From Aquila chrysaetos chrysaetos (taxonomy: Eukaryota; Chordata; Aves; Accipitriformes; Accipitridae): DNA of 64,000 nucleotides. Positions within the stretch are counted from its first letter, which is position 1. Every line of letters begins with the position of its first letter. Shown here in pieces: positions 1-13,100 of this stretch. The stretch is taken from positions 48,638,224 to 48,702,223 of the forward strand of contig NC_044004.1 in NCBI RefSeq assembly GCF_900496995.4, given 5' to 3'. The position numbers and the translations under genes are program-made. The notes beneath the pieces were generated by a model. It did not search any database. It worked only from the letters and a program-made list of their open reading frames with translations, and was not told the origin of the DNA.

Positions 1-710
1 TTCCATATAGAAGTTTTGCTTCGCTTTGAACATTTGTGTAATATGCATGTGTTATCTGTCATTTCTGTTTGCAAGACCATAGTGGAGAGTGGAAATAAAC
101 TCCTAAGTCTCCTACATAAAGTTCCAATACAAACCTCCATGGATGCTGAATTTCTGTTCCTTACAAAGATTATTTCAGAGAATAGAGCACATATTTTACT
201 TTATCAAAACTCAGCAGAAATAAGAAAAAAATTAAAATTATGCAATCCACTAAACAGTTTTTTTAATAGTCCTGATTCTTTTGTACTGTCACTAGCTTCA
301 CCTACTTCTGAAAGCCTGTGGATGCCATAAATACTTCATAGGTACTGATAATTTCCTTCAGAATTACACAGTAATAGCAGTACCTTTTTTATTGCTTCAA
401 AGACTTTTATCTGAATACTACTAATTCTTGCATAATCATTTTTTTTATTGGCAAAGAGTTTGTCTAAGTAAGAATCAACACCAGGTATTAGTAAATAATT
501 GGACCACTCAACTGCTAATTATAATACTACATTGATTAAATTAACTCCTTGACTTTTTTACTAAGTGTTTGTATCTAGAATCTTGGCCCTTTACATTCTT
601 TGTCGTTACATTTTTAAAAAAATTACTAAGCCACATATGTGTATATGTATGTATGTATTTCTACCCATAACAATTAAGTGATTAGAACTGCCACAATTAA
701 TAGACAGTCT

Positions 711-943
711 GCAGCAATGGCCCACACGAAGGAAACAAACATCAGTTACACATCATTAAAGCAGTCACTTGAAAAAATTTACGGCAATCAAAGGACAGAT
801 CAACCACAGACCAAATTAAGCCCCTAGGAATGATCAGTCCAGACAAACCATTGACATTAGCTATCCCTAATGCAGTCTTGGGAGAAGTTAGACAAGCCAG
901 AATGAAAGCTATTGCACTCCTGACAGAGGGAGGGGGATATTAA
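711..943 (+). pseudogene. Endogenous retrovirus 3' internal remnant with polypurine tract
   Basis: Two short overlapping open stretches in different frames (ending TAG at 825-827 and TAA at 941-943) read like decayed retroviral coding sequence. The second runs directly into a polypurine tract, AGAGGGAGGGGGA (about 925-937), just ahead of the LTR-like segment. This order (coding remnant, polypurine tract, LTR) is the 3' end of a retrovirus-type element. No gag, pol or 5' LTR is visible upstream, so the copy is truncated and defective. The family is not recognised. Confidence 0.4.
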
Positions 944-1378
944 TGATATGTCACTCCCTCCACAGGGGCCACTGGAGATGGATCTCTGGTCCAAGAGGAG
1001 CCATCAGCAGCATCCCCATGCTAACATGGACTCGGCAGGCACTTTCCGAAAGACAGTTTGCAAGAGGAAAGCGTGCCCAAGGAGGGCTGAAGAGAGGGTT
1101 TCAAGACTTTTTGTCCTAGAACAAATTCTACTCCTTTGAGACATATCATAAATATCGACACCACACTCCCCTAAGAAAAAAACGAGCAGACAGCAACAAT
1201 TGGCTGAACACTGGTCTTTCTAGAAGCAGCTTAATTACAACAACTTTTGATTGATGTCATAAATAGCAACACTGACAGAATCGATCATTGCTAGAGTTTC
1301 TTTCGTGTATTTCACATAAAGAGTAAGCTCTCTAACACGAATCTCAGTGAGAGCCTGTTGCTGAAATCAATCTTCCCA
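944..1378 (+). mobile_element. Candidate solo-like 3' LTR of an endogenous retrovirus
   Basis: About 435 bases start with TGATATGTCACTCC immediately after a polypurine tract and end CTTCCCA. A decayed poly(A)-signal-like CATAAAGAG near 1314-1322 precedes a short U5-like tail (GTAAGCTCTCTAAC and onward to CTTCCCA). Placement and internal order fit an LTR in plus orientation. Family assignment (ERVL-like) is a guess. Confidence 0.4.
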
Positions 1379-3784
1379 GTTAAAAAAAAAGTGAAGTCAG
1401 GTGTGAGAAGAGGAAAACAAAATGCCTACTCTACCCTTGTGTTTCTCCCGGTGGAGAAACTCTTTACAGATTCCAGTGGCAGGCAATTTCAGGCCGAGGA
1501 TTTTTACCGACAGCCAGTACATTTATCGATTGTCCCCCTGTGAAGACCAACAAAAGATCTAATAGCAGAGGACTCAACACATAGCCTGGGGATCTCTCTG
1601 GGTGCTTAAGAATCATTTAGAAAGGATCTGTCTGGGCCCTTGGCTGCCTCTGGTGCCGTGGGACCGTGCCCTGCGTGGTGGCCCTGCCTGGCTCGCCGTG
1701 TGGCTGCCCTCACCTCCTGGCTCACCTTCCCCTGGGAAGCAGCCCAGCCCTTGCTGCTCCCCAAGGGAATTGTGTATGAGGTGATTTTAAAACATCCCTT
1801 TAAATGTCAAAGCACTTTCCCCAGCTGAACATGTTACATGGTAATGCGTTATTTCTTGGCCCTTGGTTCAAGGCCAGACAGTACATTTTATGGTGAGTGT
1901 GGGAAAAGGAGCAAGAATTTTTTCCTGCTTTTTCCTCACTCTGCTTTGCTCTGTAAGCACAGCAATTACGGTCATGCCCCAGAGAAGACTTTCCTGCTGT
2001 GACAAGTCCCACAGGAGAAATTTTGAGGAAGAAGATGCCTCTAGAGTATTCTGCTAGATGGTTGCTCTCCGCTCTCTGCACTGCCAAGCCAGATAACTGA
2101 CCCTTCATGAAAGGCACTACAGCACTGAACTCCAGATGTGACAGCTAAAAGGACACAGCAACTTCTGTGACATTCACCTGCTATTGAATATTGACCCTCA
2201 GGAATCTCACCTGTCCCTGTGTCTCTGGTGGAAACGTGACACCAGGCCTGGACATATGTATCTCAGGGAGGTCCAAATATAGGAGGAAAAAATGCATGGT
2301 GTTAAATTGGTGAAAAAAGACCTAAAGAAGTTTCCAAGAGATCCATTAAATGCTCGAGATGTGTTAGGCTTCTAACAGCAGCTATCCACATCCAGATGAA
2401 ATAGAAGTGCAACTGCTAGAATATCAAGATTATGTGATTTACAAAATGTTTTCTGGGATGTTCCAGCCTTGTGCTCGATATTGATTTGCTGCCTATTTCC
2501 TGGCCAAAGAGCTGTGCTCAGAGCAACATTTGATGTGTTTTTCTGAGGGCTTCTTACCATGGGACCATGACAACTCTTAATTAGGAGGTTTTCAGTGGGT
2601 TTTGCCCAAAGCCACTGTCAAAATATCTCAGGACGGCTCTCTATAACAATTAGAGATATTGCGAGCTTTTTCATGCATATATAGATATATTCACAAATAC
2701 AGATATATCATACAAATTTATGGTGCTTGTAGCTTTGGTATAGATTGCAAAGCCTTCTGATAATATTAGATAGATGTAATCCGTCACTCAGCTCTTTACC
2801 CTGTACCTGCACTCAGGTCCCTAGCCCATCTGCCAGGGACACCACTAAGAATTTCAAACGACTCAGCAAACTCTAGCAGCTCCCATCCCTTCCAAAAACC
2901 CAGTTTGGCAGAATCATGTTTTCTCTTTCCTCTCCAGCTGTGCAATTCACACACACCCACACACTTGCCTTTCCTCAAAACTTGCTGGTGTGAAAGCTGG
3001 ATTCAGTCCAGAAGCAACAGGATGAGGAAGAGTTACTGACCAAAGCACAGTTTTTCTCCAAGTCTTCCATGCCCCATAAGTCTATGCTGTCCTGTTATTT
3101 AGTAAAGGATGGCACTTAGAAGCAGGGGGATACCGGCAAGAGGAGAGGAAAGGCCGGGGAGGGCAATGGTGCAACTAGGACCGATGCGATGAAGAGTCCT
3201 AGCTCCCACATTGCCTTTCTGGCTCCAGACACAGCCTCAAAACCTCTGAGGCAGCAGGAAAAATGAAGTCCAGCAGTAATTTGCAAGGGAAATACAATTA
3301 GTGCATTAAGGTTATTTCACTAAATAATCCCTTTTGCTCCATCACAATAGTGCCTTTCCTGACCTCTGCTGAGAAGGACTGCAAACTCCACAGGAGACAG
3401 GCTGAAAACCACCACTGAGAGTTACTCGATGGCTGTTTTTCTGCGCAGAAGCTCTGTTGCAGTACCCGGGCTTTGGAGAACGGGGGTGCACAGCTACCAC
3501 CCTTTTAACCTTTCAGAGAGGCTGTGGAGAAGGAAGGGCTGCCGGTAGGACATCCAAGCACTTCTCTGCATCCCAGGGATACTGAGGACATTTCCTGTTG
3601 TTGTTTTTTTTTTTTTTTCCCCCAAACTAAATTGCGGGTTATTTTTAACTCCTTTATTTTGAGCTGGCAGTATGATCACGGTTTACCTAACTTTGCCATC
3701 TAGTGCCCAAGTCCACACCACTTGCCAACAGCAATAAAAGCCTAGGGAGACCCTAGAGGGTAAGACATTTAACAAAGAGAATAT

Positions 3785-3842
3785 TACATCAAATCTGTGT
3801 TGTCTTGCACAACAATCTTGTACATCAAATCTATGTTGTCTT
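3785..3842. repeat. Imperfect 36-bp tandem duplication
   Basis: TACATCAAATCTGTGTTGTC at 3785 recurs as TACATCAAATCTATGTTGTC at 3821, one mismatch, 36 bases apart. It lies in non-coding sequence. Confidence 0.85.
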
Positions 3843-5969
3843 AAGATAAGTTTGTTCCTGAGTTCATTGGCGTAACTCCACACTTATAGAATACTTGTTC
3901 TAGAGGCAGTATCAATTTTGGAGAATTAAAATAATTGAATGTCATGTTTAGTGCAAAGAAAGTTTCAAACTTTGTATGGGAATTCAAAAAGTTTTAAGGG
4001 AATGTTTCAAGAAGTGACTATGTTCTTGCAAAGAGGTTGATGATAATGGCTTTCTTCACACTACAGGTACCAAAGGCATGATTATTTTTGTATTGATAAT
4101 CCTTTTTCACAGAAACATTGGAAGAATCATGGAACAAACTGTCTGAAGAAGTTCATTTGCCGATACTACCATTACAAATACCAGTTCAGCTGTCCCTTGT
4201 AGGATGCTACATACTATCTCTTCCTGTGACTGGTATTTGAATCTGAGTTTTCTCCAGCAGCACTGCAAGTTTTCTACTTGGCTTTTTGAATGATCAGTTT
4301 AGCTTATAAGAACTTTCAAAGTAAGATCTATTAAATCAGCTACATGAGAATTATCATAGCTACCTAACACCTCTTCCTCTGCTGAAACACTGAAGTAGAT
4401 GCACTTTAGAGGAGAAAAACACATTAGAAATTCCAGCAGTAAGAATTTGAAAGCAGGAGACAAGCTGTGCTCAGACACAGGAGTCCAACTGTGATTGGCA
4501 CAAAACCTTAGTATTTCATATATTTATTAAATCTTTATGTTTAGTTAAATTTTATATTTATATTTATTTAACCCTTAGTATTTTAAAATTGTCTGTTTAT
4601 TTAATCCTTATAATTTAGTATATTTATTTATTTATTTACTATAAGGCACAAAATGGTAGTATTTCTGAGCTACAATTAAAACTATTCTGTTTTGTTACAT
4701 ATTTTCCATCAGAACTAAAGTAAAACATGAGTGACCATGCAGTCCCTTCCTGCAACCCAGCGCCAAAGAATCCATCCATCCATCAATCCATAGGTCCCTG
4801 CAAGAGCGAGTTAAACTTCTTGCTGGTTTACAGTTACGAATTCATTACCTGGAAGGGCTCAGATACACTAAATGACAGGTAGTGATAAAATCTTAAGGGC
4901 AAAGTACATAAACTCCCCACAAAACTGTTTGACTAAAGACTAGCAACAGTGACTGTATGAATTCACCCATTCTTAGCCTATAGCAAATTTGAGATTCAGA
5001 AGAGGAAGAAGGAGAGAAAAAGAGAGTAAGGAGCAGGTCGCAGGCCTTGCGTGCACTGCTGGATACAGGAGCATACTCGAGCAGTTACCAGGGAACCATT
5101 AGAGTACTACTTTTTAGCTTGGTTTATGGTTACTGCTCACGTAAGCAATAAGATAAATAGAGCTGGTGTTAAATCAGTGAAAATTATTTGCAGCTAGTGG
5201 GAGGCAAACAAAGGGGTCTGGGCTTTGCCTATACCTTGGACTAGGACTCTAAAGCCCTTTGCTTTCTTACAGAACATGGTATCAAAAGGCTTTCTGGAAG
5301 ACAAGAAATTCATAAGACTTAACTCCTGTGGACCCAAAAAATGCATGAAATAAAATCCTCTCACCAAAGATGGAGACCACTTGTCAACAGAAATGTTGAT
5401 TAATGACCTTTTTCAATCAAATATTTAAGCCATTCTTGTCTAAACTGCATAAAGATAGAAAAAGAGTTATTTAAAAAGCTCTCTGTGTTTCTTGGCAACA
5501 GATTATTTGGTTTGGCAGAGTGAAATGCATTTTCATAGGATCTCTGATGGAGCTTAGCAGGAAGGTAATACATGCAAAAGTCATTTGACTTGGCAGTATG
5601 AACTAAATGGTTGCAGAGTGATGAATGATAACACTACATTTATTTTCATATTTATCTGATATTTATATAGTACCTTTAAAAATAATAGCACTTTAAGATT
5701 TTCCACAACAGAATCCTAAGAACTTACAGCACCTGTGGAAACACAGTCCAGTGCTGTACCAAACTGTTCAACAGGGACTTAGACCTGAGAGGAACCAGCC
5801 TTCCCCCAGGCTGTAAGATACTCTTTGCTTTCTAATTCCATTAAATTCTGGGAGGCTACAGAGAACAAATTTATGTTTCCTCTGTATTTCTTTTTCCCAA
5901 TTCTTGAATGAATAAATTGTAAACAATCTTCCAAAAGCTACAAACACTAGAGTTCACTGCACTTACCAT

Positions 5970-5998
5970 GGTAATTGTATGGTATGGTATGGTATGGC
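5970..5998. repeat. GGTAT pentanucleotide microsatellite
   Basis: About four to five consecutive GTATG/GGTAT units in intergenic sequence. Confidence 0.8.
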
Positions 5999-7209
5999 AA
6001 TGAACACGTGACATGATCATGGCTATAAACACTGTGTGACCACAGACACAGCTACACACATGGCCAAAGCAGCAAATCCTTGAAAATGGACCATTAATTA
6101 CTAATATTTACTCCAAATAAGTCACTTTCAGGGATTTGAATATAAATATTGGTGGTGTTATAAGGCTTAATGATCTCCCACATTTATCAGTAGCTCATTC
6201 CAAGAGCACAGGACTTTGGAACAAATCAAACTTTTCATTACAGCAGGGGACTCAACGCTAGAGGCTCCTTAGGTCTCCCCCAACAATGTGCCTTAGCGGT
6301 AGATAATGCACATTAAGAGGACAGACAACAGCCAAAACTATATGCCATATCAGTCTTTCAATTTTGTAAGTTGTGACTGGAGAGGTTCACCAAACACAAC
6401 CTCTGCGCAAGCAGTTGTTGAGAACTGTACCAATGAGATGCACACTGAGTAGATAAGAAGAAAAGACACTACAGATTAAAAAAGAAAAACAAAACAAAAA
6501 CAGAAGAAAAAAAAAAAAACACTCATCTGACTTTAGGAATTTGCTTATTATCTCAGCTAGACAGTTCTAGCAATAAAAAGCCGAAAACCATAAGCAACTT
6601 CCCTGGTCACTGAAATTTTAGGGTCAGGTCTGTTGCTGAGGTGAATTTGCCTCAGCTGGGTCACTGAAGGGAGGAACCGCCTCCTTGCACGCCAGCGAGT
6701 CTCTTCCACTTAATAACAGCTCTGCTGTCAAAGCATTTTGCAATCTTAAACTGCTCGGCAAATTTTGCAGAGGAGATGTCAGGCCACCTGCACTCCAGCA
6801 AACCCTTCCGTGTAATTTTAACTGTGCATACACAGTGCCAGCGTGCAGCCCAAGAAGAGGGGTGGCAGTGGGCACAGCGCTGCAACTCCTCGGCAGAGCT
6901 CTGGCAGGTGGGATCAATTTTGGGCTCCTAGGGAAAACTGAAAATGGACAAAAATGCGTTTGGGGTCAATCCCAACGTTTTCCTCAGCCTGAAAATAAAT
7001 ATTTCACACCATCCTTTATACTTCATGTTTCAGTATTTCTTCCCTCATTCTGCTTTACGGATTTGGATAAAGTAGACAAATTTGGTCTCCAAACATTTTT
7101 TTAAATTAAAATTTTTTATAGTTAAAATGTCTAAAAGAAATATTTTTATTTCCTCATTTTGGTCTTATTGCATATTAGTTTGAAGGAACTCAAAATTGCA
7201 TTTTGATGA

Positions 7210-8342
7210 TGTGGTGGGTTGACCCTGGCTGGCTGCCAGGTGCCCACGAAAGCCACTGTATCACTCCCCTCCTCAGCTGGACAGGGGAGAAAATATAACA
7301 AAAGGCTCATGACTTGAGATAAGCACAGGGAGAGATCACTCACCAATTACTGTCATGGGCAAAACAGACTCAACTTGGGGAAAATCAATTTAATTTATTA
7401 CCAGTCAGAATAGGATAATAAGAAATAAAAACCAAATCTTAAAACACCTTCCCCCCACCCCTCCCTCCTTCCCAGCTCAACTCCACTCCCAATTTTCTCT
7501 ACCTCCTCCCCGTGAGTGGTGCAGAGGGACGGGGAATAGGGGTTACAGTCAGTTCATCACACATTGTCTCTGCTGCTCCTTCCTTCTCAGGGGCAGGACT
7601 CACCACACTCTTCCCCTGCTCCAGCGTGGGCTCCCTCCCATGGGAGACAGTCCTTCACAAACTTCTCCAATGTGAGTCCTTCCCATGGGCTGCACTTCTT
7701 CACGAACTGCTCCAGCGTGGGTCCCTTCCAAGGGCTGCAGTCCTTCAGGCACAGACTGCTCCAGCGTGGGTCCCCCCGGCGGGGTCACAACTCCTGCCAG
7801 AAAACCTGCTCCAGCGTGGGCTCCTCTCTCCACAGGTCCTGCCAGAAGCCTGCTCCAGCGTAGGCTTTCCCATGGAGTCACAGCCTCCTTCGGGGGCATC
7901 CACCTGCTCCAGCGTGGGGTCCTCCACGGGCTGCAGGTGGATATCTGCACCGTGGACCTCCCTGGGCTGCAGGGGGACAGCCTGCCTCACCATGGTCTTC
8001 CCCAAGGGCTGCAGGGGAATCTCTGCTCTGGCGCCTGGAGCACCTCCTCCCCCTCCTTCTTCACTGACCTGGGTGCCTGCAGGGTTGTTTCTCTCACATG
8101 TTCTCACTCCTCTCTCCGGCTGCGGTTTCTGTTGCACAGCAACTTTTTTTCCTTCTTAAATACGTTATCCCAGAGGCGCTGTCACCATTGCTGATGGGCT
8201 CGGCCTTGGCTGGTGGCAGGTCCAACTTGGAGCCGGCTGGCATTGGCTCTGTCAGACACAGGGGAAGCTTCTAGCAGCTTCTCACAGAAGACACCCCTGT
8301 AAACCCCCTGCTGCTAAAACCTTGCCACTCAAACCCAATACA
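7210..8342 (-). mobile_element. Solo LTR of a bird endogenous retrovirus
   Basis: This 1.13-kb block matches in wording a repeat I know from many non-galliform bird genomes (plus-strand start GTGGTGGGTTGACCCTGGC, end CTTGCCACTCAAACCCAATACA). Read on the minus strand it starts TG and ends CA, and has a TATA-like TATTTAAG near 8160. The flanks carry an imperfect 5-bp duplication, GATGA (7205-7209) and GATAA (8343-8347), as expected for retroviral integration. No internal viral genes adjoin it, so it is a solo LTR. Orientation is inferred from the TATA-like box. Confidence 0.7.
7616..7950. repeat. Degenerate 45-54 bp tandem repeat inside the LTR
   Basis: Units begin with CTGCTCCAGCGTGGG or close variants at 7616, 7662 (CTTCTCCAATGTGAG), 7707, 7756, 7806, 7850 and 7904. 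Spacings are 46, 45, 49, 50, 44 and 54 bases. It is GC-rich and explains the long overlapping open frames on both strands here, which are not genes. Confidence 0.8.
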
Positions 8343-10093
8343 GATAAATAGACTTTACATCTAAAACATTTTCACCAAGCTTGTGAAAACTAGTCTAACT
8401 TGTGCACTAATGCTGATTTTCTAATAAACACATAATTTAAAATTTAAATTTTTATAATTTAGATTTTTTTTCCACCACATCAAAGAAGATGGTGATGCTT
8501 TCTCCCCCAGAGAAAAAAAAATATAGTTTGTGTATTATTTAAATTAATAACAAATTACATAATTAGTTGAAATCATATTATGTTACAGTTTAGGAAGAAA
8601 GCAGAAAATACTGAAACCTCAGAGGAAATGCAGGTAGCGGAATGTAATTAGTTGTATTAGTTTCTGGCAAAAAGATTAGATTTTATACCTATACACCTTT
8701 TAAAAGTTTTACTAAGTGATAGCAACTGGCAAAGACTTTCCAATTGTATCCAAAATATAGCAATAAAGACATTTGGCTGTTGCACAATGTTTTATACCAG
8801 GCACTGTATTTTCTGAAGTGCTGAGGAAACTTTGTGATGGGTCTCAGTCAGGTCTCAGGAGGTGAAGCATCTTCTGAAAATCCAGGATCCATTCTGTTCT
8901 CCAGCAATAGTCTGACTGATTTGTGGTATCTGATGTAGATGTGCAATTAACTCACGGCAAGAAAACAGAAGCTCTGTCCTAAAATAAAAAAAAAAAGATA
9001 TGTTGTTCAAAACTGGCTTTCAGTGAAGATGCACAGCACTACAACTGGCCTCTGTTTATACTCAGCACTGCTCACTGCTTCTCCAAAAACTTCATTCCAA
9101 CCAAATGTAACGAACCACTGGAGAAGTAAACCTTGCAGGTCATTCACAGATAGTTTTCAGATATCGCCTGCTCGTGACTGTACCAAAGCGTGGCCTTGGC
9201 TCTTCCTCAGACCTGTTATCCTGAAGGGAAGCTTTCACACCTGCACCTCGGCCGACCACAGCGGCTAACACACGTTCACGGTCCAGCTGCACAGGGCAGC
9301 GGGAATTTTTCGTCTTGTGCTGGAAGGCCTCTCAAACCCAGCGCAGAGCTACCAAAACCCCCACAGCAGCCGCCGGCGGAGGTGTGACGGTCCTGGACAC
9401 ATCTTGGAAATGTTTCTCAGTCTCCTTCCCCGAGCAGGGTTGGGGAGTGCTGGAAGAGTTCACAACAGAGCTGGCCAACAGCTTAACTCAAGGAAGTTTT
9501 TCAGAATTCATTTCTTTCAGAATTTTGCACTGATAGTTTTCTCAATTTTCATTTACCCTAGTAGGGTAAGACCTAGTCTTAAGCAAATGTTTTCTTCTGG
9601 AACAGATGCCAGGAAGATAAACTCACTGTATGAGTACTGGTAGGCATGTCCTGCACAGCAAAAGGCCCTTATTTTTTCCTTATCCAAAGACTACGGCTCC
9701 ACTTACCTGCTGAGTCTTCATTAGACCTGGATGGTACTGCTCTACAGACTTTTATTTGTTTGGAAACACAGATGTTGATACATCTTACCAGTGCCATTTT
9801 TCTTCCTATATTTGCAACTGATTCTTTTACAAACTTTTCTTCAAACTAAAATAAATGTACTGAATGCAAAGGCAACCTGTGTAACTGATGTAATTGCTAT
9901 TTATAGTTGTACTATAAAGAAATATACGTTGTCAGTGTTGCTGTCAATATTAAAAATGTACATATGATTGTCTCTGTTGGAAAGAAATCAGATGCAAACA
10001 TATTAATGGTGTTTTAAGTATTACAGGGCTAAACACCAAAATGTATAAGACTAGTTTAGGCATTCAGATACTGATACATTGTCTTGTCTTTTC

Positions 10094-10121
10094 TTTTTTT
10101 TTTTTTTTTTTTTTTTTTTTT
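10094..10121. repeat. Homopolymer of 28 T
   Basis: Uninterrupted T run in intergenic sequence. Similar A or T runs of 23-26 bases occur at 27509-27531, 29956-29980 and 30774-30799. Confidence 0.95.
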
Positions 10122-13100
10122 CAAAAATATAACTTAAAAAACAGCCTTAATAAATGCAAAATAATGAGTGTCCCACCAGAATTTCTTGAAAAGCTCTTGT
10201 ATAGAATAATCAGATTGCCTTTATCTATTTGAAGAAAGTAAAATTCCTCCCATGTGGGCAGAAGCTTAGGGGGTTTTTTTAGTCAGTATTAGAACTTCCA
10301 AACAAATTACCCAGAGCAGCTATCCCTGCTGAATAGCTCTCCAGCTTTTCCATGAACTTGGACCAAAATCCACAGTTAATAGTCAACATTTCCCCAACTC
10401 ATACCTCTGGGCAGCAGTACTAAAACGTACTAATTTGAGCTAACCCTGCTACAGTATTTCAGGAAGAAAGGTTATTTTTTTTCCCTCCTTTGGCAGGTTA
10501 TTTTAAGGTGTCCATTCAAATTTTTGGTACTGACGTCAAATCTTTCTGCGGAAAAGCTGTTCCTATTCTCCACAGGGCTGTTAAACGTAGAAGCAATAGA
10601 CTTCATTCTCCACTAACTGTAATTTTTCCACTATCCTATTACTGTAATTTTCCACCATGCTCTTGACAGCTTTGTTGGCTCTGCCTTACCAGAAGAAAGG
10701 GGTCTCTTTCTTTGTTTTGTCCTGATGACATTTTCACCATGAGGAAGGAGGCGGCCTTCGGTACACACAGCTTGCTTTGGGGCAGAAAGGAGAGAAGCGG
10801 TAGCTGTGGCTGTACTGTGAACACATATATAGCTCACAGCTGTATATTTCATGGGAAAAATAAATCTAATAACACTAGTAATAATAACAATGATGTGTGC
10901 GGTGACATTTTACAATGCAGGAAGTTTTTCAGATCAACCATGACTCTAAGCATCCCCGTGTGACACTAAAAAATGCCCCTGAATGGTCCCTATCTGGAAA
11001 TGTCCCATGAAGATGAATAAGGACCCGTATCTCTTTTCACAAAGACAGCTGTCTTACTGCAACATATTCCTCTATTTCAGTGTGTCTCTTTGTACAATAA
11101 GGTGCTGCTAAATAGCAGTTACACTTCATAAGCTCAGAAAAGTGAAAGTAGTAAGTAATACATCAATATAAAGCAATTCACCAGGAAAATGCACAATGCA
11201 ACAAACCTATTCTCCATGTTTAAATGCCTCACTGCTCCCTAGTGCCTTACCCCAATGACTGAACTGCAGTAGTACTTCAGGTAATCCCAGCTGGAGCAAG
11301 GCACTCAGGGAAGGTGAAGACTTCCGACCTGAGCTGCGCAAGATTCAGTCCAGCAGTATTTCCTGTGCAGTGTAAGTTATTCCTGTTGTGTCAGCAGCTC
11401 AGGACCTTGGGAAAGGAAAATATTTAGAAATGGGATGTCATGTCAAACTTACCATCATAAACATTTGGGAGGAGGGAGACAACTGCTCTGCTTTCTCCGT
11501 TTAGCCAGAAATGAACCTGCCATTTGGGATTTTAAAACAAATTAATCATGGCTCCAATCAGTTTTGATCAGTAAGCAAATGTTTAATTCCGTTCCATCCT
11601 TTGTATTACTTTTATAAAAGCAGGAGGCAGATTTTCAAGGTGATTTTTGTTGGTTGGATGTTTGGTTTCTAGAGCTGTTGCATTCCAGAGACAGCTGTCT
11701 GAGAGGTCCACATGTGCTGGCAAAGGCAAGCACTGTGAAACTCCCAGACCGTGAACCGCAATGTCCATCCTGGAGAGCCGGTTGGTCTCCTAATGGAGCA
11801 GAAGACCACGCTACCATTGTTTTCCCCTCCATGGGATCCCTCATCAGAAGGCATTGAGAGAGATTACAGGAGAGACTAGACTGTTTTAGCCTTGGATCCC
11901 TCAGCAAGGCAGTTTGAAGGATGTTTGCTGAACTTTCTACAACCAGGAGCTCACAGCTAGGTCTTGTGCAAGGAAAAGGTTTTAATGTGTTTTCTTGCCC
12001 CTGCGTATGCACAGGCTTCAGAGCAGCTGGTAGGATTACCATTCCTTTCCTGCTACACCAACAGGTTTTGCCATCTGTATCTGAGCTGCCTTAGCTTTAT
12101 AACATTCAGTATAATAATTGTCTCTGGGTGCTGAAAGATGAGTGAAATGTTAGCCTTTATAAATGAGCATTTTCCAAATCACTGTGCCATTGAACAGTTA
12201 CTTAAGCTAACTGGAAAAAAAAAAAAAAAGAATGGAAAAAGATACCAGTTCAGAAGTTCAGGTGAACTTAAAAATGAAAGAGTACAAGAGTGAAAACAGA
12301 TCATACAATTATGCTGCAAATGTGTCATTATGTTCTGTTGAACCAGTCCTTTAGTGGAACAAAAGGCTCAAAACTGTGCTAAAAAGCCCCAGAAGAAACC
12401 CAAATCTGTTCTAGACTCAGTTCATACCCATACTGAGCCTGATGAGAGTTTGCCTGAGCAATTAGCACAGGACCTCCTTGAGAGGGCAGCTGCCTCGCAG
12501 GTCCTGCAATAGTGAAGGCCCATTAGCTCACCTTGAAAATCAGCTGCCATTGGAAATAGCTGCGTGGAGAGGCCAACAGGTGATAGCTCTACAGAAACAG
12601 GCTTGAAATGTTGATGGAGGATAAGAGTACTCAGTTTTGACCTGTGTTAATAGCATGGCACCACTGGCTTAAAGTTAGTCAGCTCCCTAAATCTTAAGGC
12701 CTTGAAATAACCATGAAAAATTGTAGGGTAGTTAGTAAGACTGCTGAGAGAAGTAATGCTGCCAGAACCTTTGAAGAGGTTCATCTGTTCTTTTCTTGCT
12801 CTTCTTCCTGCTTTAAAAAGGTTTATGACAAACAGGGGATGATAGTCTTTTGCCTACTGAGGGAGCCTACATATTGAAGCTGCAGCTCAATTATCTGTGA
12901 AGCTTTTCAGAAGTCTTCAGCACTGCAGAAAAATTTAGCATGGATTAGCTTCCAGCTGGGAAAATAATATGTGGAAGTTTTGTTCCCTTATATATGGGAG
13001 AACAAATACATTGATATTTCTACATAAAATGGTAACAATTTCTTTTCTGTGTATAAATAATTGCTGATAACTTGACATAGGGGAAGGAGCTAATGATTCT

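Larger units (their letters stand above)
1379..7209. other. Intergenic, no gene recognised
   Basis: AT-rich sequence with only short chance open frames. A TATTTA-rich stretch lies at about 4505-4640 and a CATC microrepeat near 4772. A GC-richer patch at 1630-1765 has no recognisable content. Confidence 0.7.

Noticed and set aside
7512..8194. Long overlapping open frames on both strands (up to 215 codons)
   Set aside because: They come from the GC-rich tandem repeat within the LTR. The peptide is repetitive and shows no domain.
11635..12042. 135-codon minus-strand open frame
   Set aside because: No family resemblance and no convincing splice sites around it.
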